Assembly: GCA_029547205.1 (NCBI GenBank) | Contig: JAKPPT010000068.1 | Coordinates: 167,922-231,921 of the forward strand | Origin: Spirochaetota bacterium | GTDB taxonomy: Bacteria > Spirochaetota > Spirochaetia > Treponematales > UBA12059 | DNA length: 64,000 bases | Reading direction: 5' to 3' | Shown: piece after piece, positions 8,273-16,325 of the stretch | Layout of the letters: the number at the start of each line of letters is the position of its first letter | How positions within the stretch are numbered: position 1 is the first letter of the stretch | Program-made: the position numbers and the translations under genes | Notes under the pieces: model-generated | The model's input: only the letters and a program-made list of their open reading frames with translations | Told to the model about the DNA's origin: nothing | The model's database searches: none

Positions 8273-9382
8273 ATGTCCAACACAACTCCAACATGTGTAA
8301 TTATTAACAGCAGATATGCTGATTTTTCAATTGAACGATCTGTGCTCGAACCGCTCGGCGTCAGGGTCATTACCGTAACAAATGATTCTTATAGCCAACC
8401 GAAACAACAGGGACAGACCTCGCAACAAACATCATCTTTACTTCCTGAAGAAATAGATGAAAATGCGTTTATCAAGAGTGCTCGAGATGCAGACGCATTG
8501 CTTATCAATCTGGCAAAAGTCACTAAAACAGTCATTGATGCTCTCCCCAGGCTCAAAGTAATTTCCCGATATGGTGTAGGCTTAGATAACATCGATGTAA
8601 CTTACGCCCAAAGCAAAGGTATCTCCGTTTTAAATGTTCCTGATTACTGTACCGATGAAGTCGCAGAACATACATTAGCACTCATGCTTGCCCTTTTACG
8701 CGGCATACCATGCCGGTCACAAGCTGTAAAAACAGGTCTGTGGGATCTACCAGAGCCACAATTCGTATTACGGGGACAGACCTTGGGTATTATTGGATAT
8801 GGAAATACAGCACGAGCTGTAATTGCTCGCTCACTTGCATTCAAACCAGCTGAAATTCTTGTCTATTCAAGACACATTGGACATGCTGCGACCGGCCAGA
8901 TTACCAAAAACAACTTGCAAACTAATAAATATGAATCAAATATTAATCCGGACTCGGATACCGATACATATCCTTTAGTAACCATGGCTCAGTATTTTCA
9001 TGTACCACTGCGTTTTGTACCGCTTGAGACACTACTTACTCAGAGTACTATTATTAGTTTACATACGGGTCTGTCCCCGCAAACCTACCGTATGCTTGAC
9101 AAACGAGCATTTTCACAAATGAAACGCGGGGTTTTTATAGTAAACACAGCCCGCGGCGGGTTAATCGATTTCGATGCACTGTATGAAGCTATTGAAAACG
9201 GTATTGTCAAGGGAGCAGGCCTTGATGTGTTTGAAACAGAACCGCCAATCTCGATGCTAACAAAGCTTACTTCGGATAAATTGATTCTCAGCGACCACAC
9301 AGCATTTCGCTCTGTTCATTCAATTGAAGAACTTAAAAGACGATGTGCTCAAAATGCAGCGCGAGGGCTTGGGTTGTTATAA
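8273..9382 (+). CDS. D-isomer-specific 2-hydroxyacid dehydrogenase (phosphoglycerate dehydrogenase-like)
   Basis: A 369-residue NAD-dependent dehydrogenase. The cofactor loop is GIIGYGNTARA (residues 172-182), and the catalytic arginine lies in NTARGG (R294), the glutamate in FETEPP, and the histidine in SDHTAFRS (H342). The family reduces 2-oxoacids to D-2-hydroxyacids; SerA, glyoxylate reductase and lactate dehydrogenase subgroups share these motifs and I cannot choose between them. No ACT domain is present. Two stretches look inserted: a polar segment at 40-60 and about 45 residues at 202-247, just after the first strand of the cofactor domain. Three copies of the GGGACAGACC word lie inside the gene in coding frame, one of them overlapping the cofactor loop lead-in (RGQTLG). 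A hairpin terminator follows. Confidence 0.88.
   Translation: MSNTTPTCVIINSRYADFSIERSVLEPLGVRVITVTNDSYSQPKQQGQTSQQTSSLLPEEIDENAFIKSARDADALLINLAKVTKTVIDALPRLKVISRYGVGLDNIDVTYAQSKGISVLNVPDYCTDEVAEHTLALMLALLRGIPCRSQAVKTGLWDLPEPQFVLRGQTLGIIGYGNTARAVIARSLAFKPAEILVYSRHIGHAATGQITKNNLQTNKYESNINPDSDTDTYPLVTMAQYFHVPLRFVPLETLLTQSTIISLHTGLSPQTYRMLDKRAFSQMKRGVFIVNTARGGLIDFDALYEAIENGIVKGAGLDVFETEPPISMLTKLTSDKLILSDHTAFRSVHSIEELKRRCAQNAARGLGLL
8410..8419 (+). repeat. GGGACAGACC dispersed word, copy 4
   Basis: In the dehydrogenase gene, encoding part of QQGQTSQQ, a glutamine-rich stretch that looks like an insertion relative to the family. Confidence 0.6.
8772..8782 (+). repeat. GGGGACAGACC dispersed word, copy 5
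   Basis: In the dehydrogenase gene, encoding RGQTL directly before the NAD-binding glycine loop. It is in the same reading phase as the copy at 8410. Confidence 0.6.
9067..9078 (+). repeat. GGGTCTGTCCCC dispersed word, copy 6
   Basis: In the dehydrogenase gene in the opposite orientation, encoding TGLSP where relatives usually have a PLTPET-like segment. Confidence 0.6.
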
Positions 9383-9385
9383 AAA

Positions 9386-9419
9386 AACAGGCTTTCTCAC
9401 GAATCGGTGACAGCCTGTT
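9386..9419. terminator. Bidirectional hairpin terminator
   Basis: AACAGGCT and AGCCTGTT arms, with an inner TCAC/GTGA pair, between the convergent dehydrogenase and TPR genes. An A-run on the left can serve as the U-run for minus-strand transcripts. Confidence 0.75.
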
Positions 9420-9470
9420 AATTTATATTGTACAATGTTTCTACTAATTAGTTAAAACAGAATCACAACA

Positions 9471-10658
9471 TCAACCTCCAGCTTCAATGCGTGCCAACAA
9501 TTCTTTTACTTTATCAGCATACTTATCAGGAGCAATTTCAGCAGCTTTATTGAGATAGGTTTTTGCATCTTCGAACCGCTTGGAAGCAAATGCATTGATA
9601 CCAAGAGCATAATATGTTATTGCTTGATCAGATCCCAACGCCAATGCTGTTTTATAGTATTCTTCTGCACGTGCATAATCATTTTTAGCATATGCAATGA
9701 GACCAAGGTAATAGTGTGCAATATAGTTATCAGGATTCTTTTTGACAGCACTCAGGAAATAAGTTAACGCTACATCATAGTTTTTATCAGTATATGCCTG
9801 AACACCTTCGGTTATGTACTCAGCAAAGGTTTTTTGATTTTTTATATAGCCAGCAAAATCGATGTCAGCATCATTTTTACTGTACCATGCCACAAAATAG
9901 TTCTTTATTTTTGCAGGCATATCCTTATCAGAAGGATTAGCGCGAAGTGATGCAATTACATCCCACATAAACCGTTGATATACAGGTTTTTCAGAATTCA
10001 AAAGGAATGATATAAATGCCCAGGACTGTGGATAAAATACATCGATGCTTAAAGTAGCTTCTTCTGAATTCATAGAAAGTAGTTTTTCAATTGTAACAAG
10101 CTTGTTTTGTGTCTGTAAAATTTTCACAGTTTCCAGCCACGAATCATTTTCCATAAACGATAATGTTTTTGTTGCTGGATCCCAGAGTACCCGTTCAAAG
10201 TATACAGCAAAACCCTCACGTATCCATACAGGCGGTTCTGCAACAAAAGCTTTTATAAATTGAACAAATGCCTGATGTGCAAGTGATGCATCGAAATCCT
10301 GAACATCTGCTTTAGAAAAAATGACTAGTTCTGAACGCTCAACTGTGGGATAGTGAATATATACAAAATCTTCTTTAGCCTGACCTGTCACTTTTTGTAC
10401 ATATGCATCAAATGCTGTTTTATCAGCAAACATACGAACTGTCAGAGGACCTTTTAGCATTGTTGTGTCAAATCGAAAATATGTATTAAAAAGCTCAAAC
10501 AGCTTTTCCAATCGTTCGGCGAGTGCATTTGCTGTCTGATTATCGCCTGTTACCCAAACTGTATAATGAGTAGTTGTAGCACTAACAAAACTTGCTTGAG
10601 CAGATACACCTGCAGTAAGCATTACAAGTATTCCAAAACAAAGGAATATTTTTTTCAT
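9471..10658 (-). CDS. Secreted TPR protein with a degenerate peptidase MA-like domain
   Basis: A 395-residue exported protein with a signal peptide ending at VSAQA. Residues of about 30-270 resemble the peptidase MA-like (gluzincin) fold, with WIREGFAVYFE matching the second metal-ligand helix. The expected HExxH is replaced by HQAFVQF, so proteolytic activity is doubtful. The C-terminal third has three tetratricopeptide repeats (DNYIAHYYLGLIAYAKNDYARAE and the two units that follow). It is likely a periplasmic scaffold. The start is ATG 10658: the GGAGG ribosome binding site lies inside the longer GTG-initiated frame, which is therefore rejected. A hairpin terminator shared with the dehydrogenase lies downstream. 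Confidence 0.72.
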   Translation of the reverse strand: MKKIFLCFGILVMLTAGVSAQASFVSATTTHYTVWVTGDNQTANALAERLEKLFELFNTYFRFDTTMLKGPLTVRMFADKTAFDAYVQKVTGQAKEDFVYIHYPTVERSELVIFSKADVQDFDASLAHQAFVQFIKAFVAEPPVWIREGFAVYFERVLWDPATKTLSFMENDSWLETVKILQTQNKLVTIEKLLSMNSEEATLSIDVFYPQSWAFISFLLNSEKPVYQRFMWDVIASLRANPSDKDMPAKIKNYFVAWYSKNDADIDFAGYIKNQKTFAEYITEGVQAYTDKNYDVALTYFLSAVKKNPDNYIAHYYLGLIAYAKNDYARAEEYYKTALALGSDQAITYYALGINAFASKRFEDAKTYLNKAAEIAPDKYADKVKELLARIEAGG

Positions 10659-10750
10659 GGAAACCTCCACTATTTAATAACAATTATACAATACAATTAT
10701 CGGCTTGTTTACCAAAAAACAAACCATATTTATGTAAAAACCTGTAAGAT

Positions 10751-11617
10751 TTATTGCCGATTGATACTTTCAATAATAATATTGACTTCTTCAATGAGAA
10801 TTCCTGTGTAGCGCTCTATATTGTCAATGATATATTGTTGGAGCCCATGAATGTTACCAGAAAGCTGTTTTCCAAATGGCATTTCTATAATCACCGTTAA
10901 TCGATATCCCTGTGAATCTGAGCGTATACTGATTTTTTGTATTCGGATTGATTCATCATATTCATCGACACAGTGAATGACCATTTGAGACAGTGCTGAT
11001 TCCGAAATTGCTACACGCCCGCGTTTTGAGAACTCAGGCCGTACTACAGCTTTCTCATATGTTTTGGGAGGAGTAATAGTTTTACCAAATCGTTTTTGAA
11101 AAAATACACGAATCGAATCATAAAAAATCTGAGGATAGCTCCGTTTGATTTCTATTGCAGGGACAGGTATGACGTGTTTCCCCTCAATTTTACGAGACTG
11201 CTTTGCCATCTCGATATCTTCTTTTGATGCAATATCTTCAATACGGATAATTTTTGATGGATAAGGAATCTGTAGCCGCTCTGCAATTTTTTTTACCATG
11301 CGTTCCGATGTACCTAAAATGAGAATATTACGCCACGTATGATGCTGAAGATAACGGGCAACTTCATCACGATGTTCTTTTTCATGAAACAGTGCAGTTT
11401 TCACTGCTGCCATGTAGCTTTTTTCGCGCTTTGCAGATTTTCCTGCTACAATTGCATCATTAACGATTAAAACACCATCATCAATAATGTATTCAATACC
11501 ATATTTTTCAGCGACAAGCTTAGCTCTAAAACTTTTGCCGGTACCGCTCTCACCAACAAGCCCAAATACAGTGATTCCCCTGATTTTCCAAAATATGCGT
11601 ATGAATAACGAAATCAT
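10751..11617 (-). CDS. P-loop NTPase fused to an Asp23/Gls24-like domain
   Basis: A 288-residue protein. The N-terminus carries a Walker A motif GESGTGKSF (about residues 21-29) and a nucleoside-kinase-like core with ILGTSERMVKKIAERL. Residues after about 200 (RVAISESALSQMVIHCV through IQQ..IERYTGILIEEVNIIIESI) match the Asp23/Gls24 fold, which occurs in alkaline-shock and envelope-associated proteins. The role of the fusion is not known to me. The open frame can start at TTG 11659, but ATG 11617 preceded by GAGTAG is preferred. It lies upstream of the TPR gene, separated by 92 bp, so the two may be coexpressed. Confidence 0.62.
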   Translation of the reverse strand: MISLFIRIFWKIRGITVFGLVGESGTGKSFRAKLVAEKYGIEYIIDDGVLIVNDAIVAGKSAKREKSYMAAVKTALFHEKEHRDEVARYLQHHTWRNILILGTSERMVKKIAERLQIPYPSKIIRIEDIASKEDIEMAKQSRKIEGKHVIPVPAIEIKRSYPQIFYDSIRVFFQKRFGKTITPPKTYEKAVVRPEFSKRGRVAISESALSQMVIHCVDEYDESIRIQKISIRSDSQGYRLTVIIEMPFGKQLSGNIHGLQQYIIDNIERYTGILIEEVNIIIESINRQ

Positions 11618-11661
11618 ATGTACTACTCTATAATTAAAAGCTATTTGGGTAAAGAGCAAAC

Positions 11662-11672
11662 GGGGACAGACC
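11662..11672 (+). repeat. GGGGACAGACC dispersed word, copy 7
   Basis: Intergenic copy, 45 bp upstream of the preferred P-loop gene start and 22 bp from the terminator hairpin that follows. Confidence 0.6.
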
Positions 11673-11693
11673 TGGTACTAGCACAAAAAAAAT

Positions 11694-11722
11694 GCAAGCC
11701 AGCATCTAGCCAGCTGGCTTGC
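11694..11722 (-). terminator. Rho-independent terminator of the DUF1015 gene
   Basis: Ten-bp arms GCAAGCCAGC and GCTGGCTTGC with a 9-base loop. On the minus strand the hairpin is followed by an eight-U run, as expected for termination of the DUF1015 transcript. Confidence 0.85.
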
Positions 11723-11765
11723 TCACTTTATACATCACACAATTGTTCAGATTATGATATGGAGT

Positions 11766-11801
11766 CCCCGTATGGTTACCGCACGCGATTACCATACGGG
11801 G
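11766..11801. other. Second strong inverted repeat downstream of the DUF1015 gene
   Basis: Perfect 11-bp arms CCCCGTATGGT and ACCATACGGGG around a 14-base GC-rich loop. It has no U-run and lies 20 bp after the DUF1015 stop, ahead of the true terminator. It may be a transcript-protecting hairpin or a protein-binding site. Confidence 0.5.
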
Positions 11802-11821
11802 TTAGAACTTGATTGTTCGCT

Positions 11822-13150
11822 TTATACAATCTTTCGTGCTTCGATATAGAATCGTTTTTCCGGAGCTTCTCCCATTGAGAACGTTTTCCGCGGCATGACG
11901 CCGTGTTCTATGATGTAAGTAAAGAATGTGTCTTTACGTACTGGAGGAAGGTACAGACCTAGATTACCTGGCTTTTTAGCAAGTTGTTCGAGGCTTTCGG
12001 TTCCATGGATATAGTCTATGCCTGATTCCTGATGTGCCTTCAAATAGCCATCAAGTACAGCTTGTATGGTCGAAGTTGCAAGCACTGCCTGTGGTTTGCT
12101 GAAACGCACAAGGCTTGTGCCTGATTCATGAATAAGTACAAATCGATGCTCTGTAGTATGTATATCATCGGTGTGTTTAACGGCTTCGGCGAAAGGCATC
12201 GGTTCGATATGAGCTCCAGCTTCTTGCAGAGCTTTTTCTAGCAACGCTTTATCGGCTTTAAAAAGCACCCGATGAATCGGATGGAACGGGAGCCCCTCGT
12301 CATAAATATTGACAAGCTCGACAAGTGCATAGCGTGCAGGGTGGTTCATAATTCCAGGATTTCCAGAGTTTGCTTTTTTGATTTCTTCCCATATCTGTTT
12401 TGCAGTAGCAAGTGAATGATTCCCGTCACCTACTGCAAATAACAGCGGTGCCTTATCAGCATACTTCTTTGTAAAAGCGTGCTGCAAGGTTTCGAGAGCA
12501 TCAGCAATTGTGGCAAGTGTACGTTCATCGGTGATATGAACACCTTTAATGTGACCTGCTTTTTGCATGAGATCAAAATCATACAGTGTCTTAAAGTCAG
12601 ACATGCGTGCATAGAGTGGTTCAATAACTGTACGACAAGGATCGTCTATGAGCAGCATTATATGTGGTAGTTCGAGAGGCGCACCCCGCCGTATTTCCAT
12701 GCGTGGAGGAAGCCGTTCGAGAATAGTTCCCTCAGTTGGTCTCACCATTGAGGTAACCTGCTTTCCAAACTGATATGCTTCCAGATCTACTGCAAATATG
12801 AGCCCTTTTCGCGGATGTTTTTCAAATGGAGTATAGCGTTCAACGAGAATAAAACCTTTACCAATGTTTTGCACTATACCTTCTCCAAGATAGTCGTGCA
12901 TTGCTTTTTGAATTGTAGCTATGCGTTGTGGTTTATCTCCTGCTTCAAGATAACACTCAGGATAGATTAAATTATAAGTACTTGGATGGCTGCCGACAAA
13001 AGCCTTTACTTCCTCCCAGTACTCAGGTTCGCTGGAATACTGATCACAAGCTACAACAGCCCAGCGTGTCATATCAATCCCCGATGCTGGTAACATAACA
13101 TCAGGAATACTTACCCCCAATCGTGAAAAACGTTCCTCCAAACCAGTCAT
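11822..13150 (-). CDS. DUF1015 family protein
   Basis: A 442-residue cytoplasmic protein recognised by the family's conserved GDGNHSLATAKQIWEE segment (about residues 240-256), the N-terminal RWAVVACDQYSSEPEYW stretch, and HPIHRVLF. DUF1015 proteins are widespread and often found near amino-acid metabolism genes, sometimes labelled SerC-linked. No activity is established to my knowledge, and this neighbourhood gives no clear pathway. AAAGGAG precedes ATG 13150. It is monocistronic, with its own promoter region (13151-13250) and a strong terminator. Confidence 0.88.
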   Translation of the reverse strand: MTGLEERFSRLGVSIPDVMLPASGIDMTRWAVVACDQYSSEPEYWEEVKAFVGSHPSTYNLIYPECYLEAGDKPQRIATIQKAMHDYLGEGIVQNIGKGFILVERYTPFEKHPRKGLIFAVDLEAYQFGKQVTSMVRPTEGTILERLPPRMEIRRGAPLELPHIMLLIDDPCRTVIEPLYARMSDFKTLYDFDLMQKAGHIKGVHITDERTLATIADALETLQHAFTKKYADKAPLLFAVGDGNHSLATAKQIWEEIKKANSGNPGIMNHPARYALVELVNIYDEGLPFHPIHRVLFKADKALLEKALQEAGAHIEPMPFAEAVKHTDDIHTTEHRFVLIHESGTSLVRFSKPQAVLATSTIQAVLDGYLKAHQESGIDYIHGTESLEQLAKKPGNLGLYLPPVRKDTFFTYIIEHGVMPRKTFSMGEAPEKRFYIEARKIV

Positions 13151-13304
13151 AGTGTCTCCTTTTATTGGTTTTTTGTAACTCTAGCACATTGTTATAAAAA
13201 AGTCAGTAATTAGTAAACTTGTGGATGTAGCTCATATACTCTAAACTTGCATGAGTAGTTATTATAGTCTAAACTTGTTACTAAGGGGGAAAGGAATACA
13301 GTAT

Positions 13305-14207
13305 ATGGATATTTCAGAAGTTTCTTATAAGAATATCATTGATGCCCTCTCTGACGGCCTTTACATTACCGATGTCAATAGAAAAATTGTATTCTGGAAC
13401 AGCGCAGCGCAATCTATAACCGGATTTTCTGCTGAAGAAGTTATTGGCAAGCACTGCTCCGACAACATACTCACCCATATCGATGATAACGGTAACAAGC
13501 TATGTCTATCACTGTGCCCGCTTGCTCTAGCAATACAGCAAGATAAGCCACAGGAAACTCATGTCTACCTGCACCATAAAAATGGACAAAGGGTGCCTGT
13601 ACTGGTTAAAGTACGACCACTCTATGATAATGAGGGCTCTATCATCGGTGCGGTCGAACTATTTTCTGATTATAGCAAACAAAAAATCTTTGAAGAAAAA
13701 CTTAAAACAATGGAACAACTGGCACTCATTGATACACTTATCCAAATTCCCAACCGAAGATATTTAGAACAGCAATTACATGCTGCTTTTGAACAAATAA
13801 AACGTTATCAAATACCGTTTGGATTCATTTTCCTGGATATTGATAATTTTAAAACCATCAATGATACCTATGGTCACTCAGTAGGTGATCAGGTATTAAA
13901 ATATGTAGCATCGACACTGCAGAACCTTACACGACCATTTGATACTGCTGCCCTATGGGGCGGAGATGAGTTCGCTCTCATAGTTTATAACGTTACAATA
14001 AGTTCACTATCTGAATTGGCTAATAGAATTCGCATGTTAATAGAAAATTCATACTATATACATGATCTAAAAACTGTTGGGGTAACAATTTCTTCAGGTG
14101 CTACGCTCATTAGAGAGACCGACTCAATTGAAACACTTATTGAACGCGCTGACAGGCTACTCTATACCAGTAAACATTCAGGGAAAAATTATTTAACTGT
14201 TAGTTAA
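13305..14207 (+). CDS. PAS-GGDEF diguanylate cyclase
   Basis: A 300-residue soluble protein. A PAS domain (about residues 10-125; DALSDGLYITDVNRKIVFWNSAAQ) is joined by a short helix to a GGDEF domain. The active site reads WGGDEF (GGDEF at 219-223), and an RPFD inhibitory I-site sits five residues before it, so an active, product-inhibited cyclase making c-di-GMP is expected. The PAS domain has several cysteines (CSDN, LCLSLCP), as in PAS domains associated with metal- or redox-linked sensing, but the cofactor is unknown. ATG 13305 is preferred to 13251 because GGGGGAAAGGA stands at the right distance. Convergent with the 5'-nucleotidase; a shared terminator lies between them. Confidence 0.9.
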   Translation: MDISEVSYKNIIDALSDGLYITDVNRKIVFWNSAAQSITGFSAEEVIGKHCSDNILTHIDDNGNKLCLSLCPLALAIQQDKPQETHVYLHHKNGQRVPVLVKVRPLYDNEGSIIGAVELFSDYSKQKIFEEKLKTMEQLALIDTLIQIPNRRYLEQQLHAAFEQIKRYQIPFGFIFLDIDNFKTINDTYGHSVGDQVLKYVASTLQNLTRPFDTAALWGGDEFALIVYNVTISSLSELANRIRMLIENSYYIHDLKTVGVTISSGATLIRETDSIETLIERADRLLYTSKHSGKNYLTVS

Positions 14208-14214
14208 AAAGTAA

Positions 14215-14252
14215 AAGAGGCTGATCAGATTATCTATCTTAATCAGCCTCTT
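14215..14252. terminator. Bidirectional hairpin terminator
   Basis: AAGAGGCTGAT and ATCAGCCTCTT arms between the convergent cyclase and 5'-nucleotidase genes, with A-rich sequence on the left and a TTCTTTTG stretch further right. Confidence 0.8.
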
Positions 14253-14281
14253 ACTGCATTATTCTTTTGTTTTACCGATCA

Positions 14282-16159
14282 TTATTTTGCAGGCGGATAC
14301 AGGAACGGATAGCTCTTTTCACGACCTTTTTGCGCCCACTCTTCTGGAATCACTTTCCAGTTGTTATCTTTTTCCAGCTTGATGACACCAGTCTGTTTTT
14401 CAAACCATTTGAGCATGTAATACCTAAGATCTTTTGTGGTTGATGATGTTACAAGTGTCATTTTTTTGAGGACTTCCGGATCAATTCCCGCACCCTTTAT
14501 AAGATGTTGTCCGCCACCCGAACCACGATAGCTATTGATTGCAACTGAATATGTTTTATTGAGATCAAACGCTTCTCCATTTGAGAGACTGATAATGGTT
14601 ACACGCTGACCCGCCGGTTTTGAAACATCAACGGTATACTTGATACCGGCAAAACTATCATAATTGTATGGACGTGTTACGGTATCATAATTATTGTATC
14701 GAGAATTGAAAACATAATTTCCATCTTTATCCTTTGCAAAATTGATAAGGTGGTCATCCGGTCCTGTCATCTGGTTCATCCACATTGCATAGTTATATTC
14801 CATGAAATCTTTTATCTGTTTGCCGGTAAGATTCATCGTGTACAAGAAGTTCTCATACTTATACAAATTGAACATATCACGCACACGAATAGTTCCATCT
14901 GCGGAAGTAGGAAGATATGCATACTGATCGAGCGGTGCAGCAATTGAAATTTGAGCAGGCTTCATGCCTGTTGTTGGGTCATTGCAAATTTCAAGCTGTA
15001 TTCTGTGTATGAGATCAACAAATGCAGAATCACCAAAAAGTGCATCTTCAGAAGTGACTTTACCTTCCATTTTACCTATTGGCCTATCTACCCAGGTAAT
15101 GAGTTCTTGTTTTGCACCATCAAATTTAGCCAAAAAATCTGCATCCGGTTTATAGTCTTTCATGGGTACAAGAACACCTGAAAAACTCTTTTTCCAGGTA
15201 CCGGTTGCTTTATCTTTTTCCATAGTCACTATTACACGAGCAACATTTGTTGCATTAGCGTTAGGACCATAAATGGGAACAATTCTGCCATCGGGACCTT
15301 TGACTGGAACTTTTTTCTTTGCAACAGGATCCCAGCCATAACCATCCCAGCCAGCATGATCGTGACCTACAAAAATAATATCAAAACCTGGAACGCGCTC
15401 TGCCACAAGCTGGCTTGCACTTTCGTTGCGTTTATCATCGGCTTTAGCTCCTCCATAGGTATAATCAACACCTGCGTGAAAGAGACCCACAATGAGATCG
15501 GGTTTTTCTTTTTGCTGGATAATTGGAATCCATTTTTTTGCAGTGTCCACCATATCTTCGACATCAAGTCCCTTCCAAAGCTGATAAGGTAGCTGAGTAG
15601 TTATACCTGGTTCCGTAAGTCCAAGAATGGCAATTTTTATACCTTTGCGGATAATTATTGTATAAGGCTTGAAATATGGCTCTCTCGTTTTTTCATCAAC
15701 TATATTTGCACAGATATAGGGCATCTGAAATTCTTTTACCAATTTATCATAAACAGCATGTCCTGCCTCAATGTCATGGTTACCGACAGTAACTACATCG
15801 TACTTCATATAATTGAGAACATCTGCCCAGATGTGCATAGCATTAGTTTTTTCAAAATTATAAAAGTACACTGTTGGTTGTCCCTGAAGTGAATCTCCAT
15901 TGTCCATGAGGATTACTTCTGCGCCTTCTGCACGCTTTTGCTTAACAAAAGTCATAACTTGTGCCATCGAAGTATCCATGGGTTTTCCCGTTATAAAATT
16001 GTATGGGAAAATAGCTCCATGAATATCACTTGTTTCGATAAATACTAGTTCAATTGGACCGTCCTGTGTGCCTTTAGTAGTTGAAACACATGCACCAAAG
16101 ACAAGCACGAGAGCAGCTACTAAAACCAGCAAGCTAATAATAAGCCTGTTTCGTTTCAT
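14282..16159 (-). CDS. 5'-nucleotidase/2',3'-cyclic phosphodiesterase lipoprotein (UshA family)
   Basis: A 625-residue exported lipoprotein with the lipobox LVFGAC at about residues 19-24. The N-terminal calcineurin-like domain shows SDIHG, MDNGDSLQG, VGNHDIEAG, GLFHAG and GHDHAGWDG, the full set of dimetal ligands. The C-terminal 5'-nucleotidase domain begins near residue 350 and carries substrate-stacking segments such as NLYKYENFLYTMNLTG. It should hydrolyse extracellular nucleotides and cyclic nucleotides to nucleosides for uptake. AAGGAGG precedes ATG 16159. The gene is monocistronic. Divergent from it, 166 bp away, starts the sugar-sensing locus. Confidence 0.92.
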   Translation of the reverse strand: MKRNRLIISLLVLVAALVLVFGACVSTTKGTQDGPIELVFIETSDIHGAIFPYNFITGKPMDTSMAQVMTFVKQKRAEGAEVILMDNGDSLQGQPTVYFYNFEKTNAMHIWADVLNYMKYDVVTVGNHDIEAGHAVYDKLVKEFQMPYICANIVDEKTREPYFKPYTIIIRKGIKIAILGLTEPGITTQLPYQLWKGLDVEDMVDTAKKWIPIIQQKEKPDLIVGLFHAGVDYTYGGAKADDKRNESASQLVAERVPGFDIIFVGHDHAGWDGYGWDPVAKKKVPVKGPDGRIVPIYGPNANATNVARVIVTMEKDKATGTWKKSFSGVLVPMKDYKPDADFLAKFDGAKQELITWVDRPIGKMEGKVTSEDALFGDSAFVDLIHRIQLEICNDPTTGMKPAQISIAAPLDQYAYLPTSADGTIRVRDMFNLYKYENFLYTMNLTGKQIKDFMEYNYAMWMNQMTGPDDHLINFAKDKDGNYVFNSRYNNYDTVTRPYNYDSFAGIKYTVDVSKPAGQRVTIISLSNGEAFDLNKTYSVAINSYRGSGGGQHLIKGAGIDPEVLKKMTLVTSSTTKDLRYYMLKWFEKQTGVIKLEKDNNWKVIPEEWAQKGREKSYPFLYPPAK

Positions 16160-16325
16160 ACATACCTCCTTACAGTATACATACTGTTATTCTGCTTTTT
16201 GCAAAGCAGCCCGTATATGTCTACAAAATTAAGTGTATATACGGAATTTTAGTGTATACCAGCTTTAGCAAAATGGCAACTCATTTTAATGGATTTTAGT
16301 AACAAGAATATGTTACAATGACAGT

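Noticed and set aside
10656-10670. Upstream GTG starts (here, and at 27666 and 32158)
   Set aside because: In each case the ribosome binding site lies inside the extended frame, so the downstream ATG is used.
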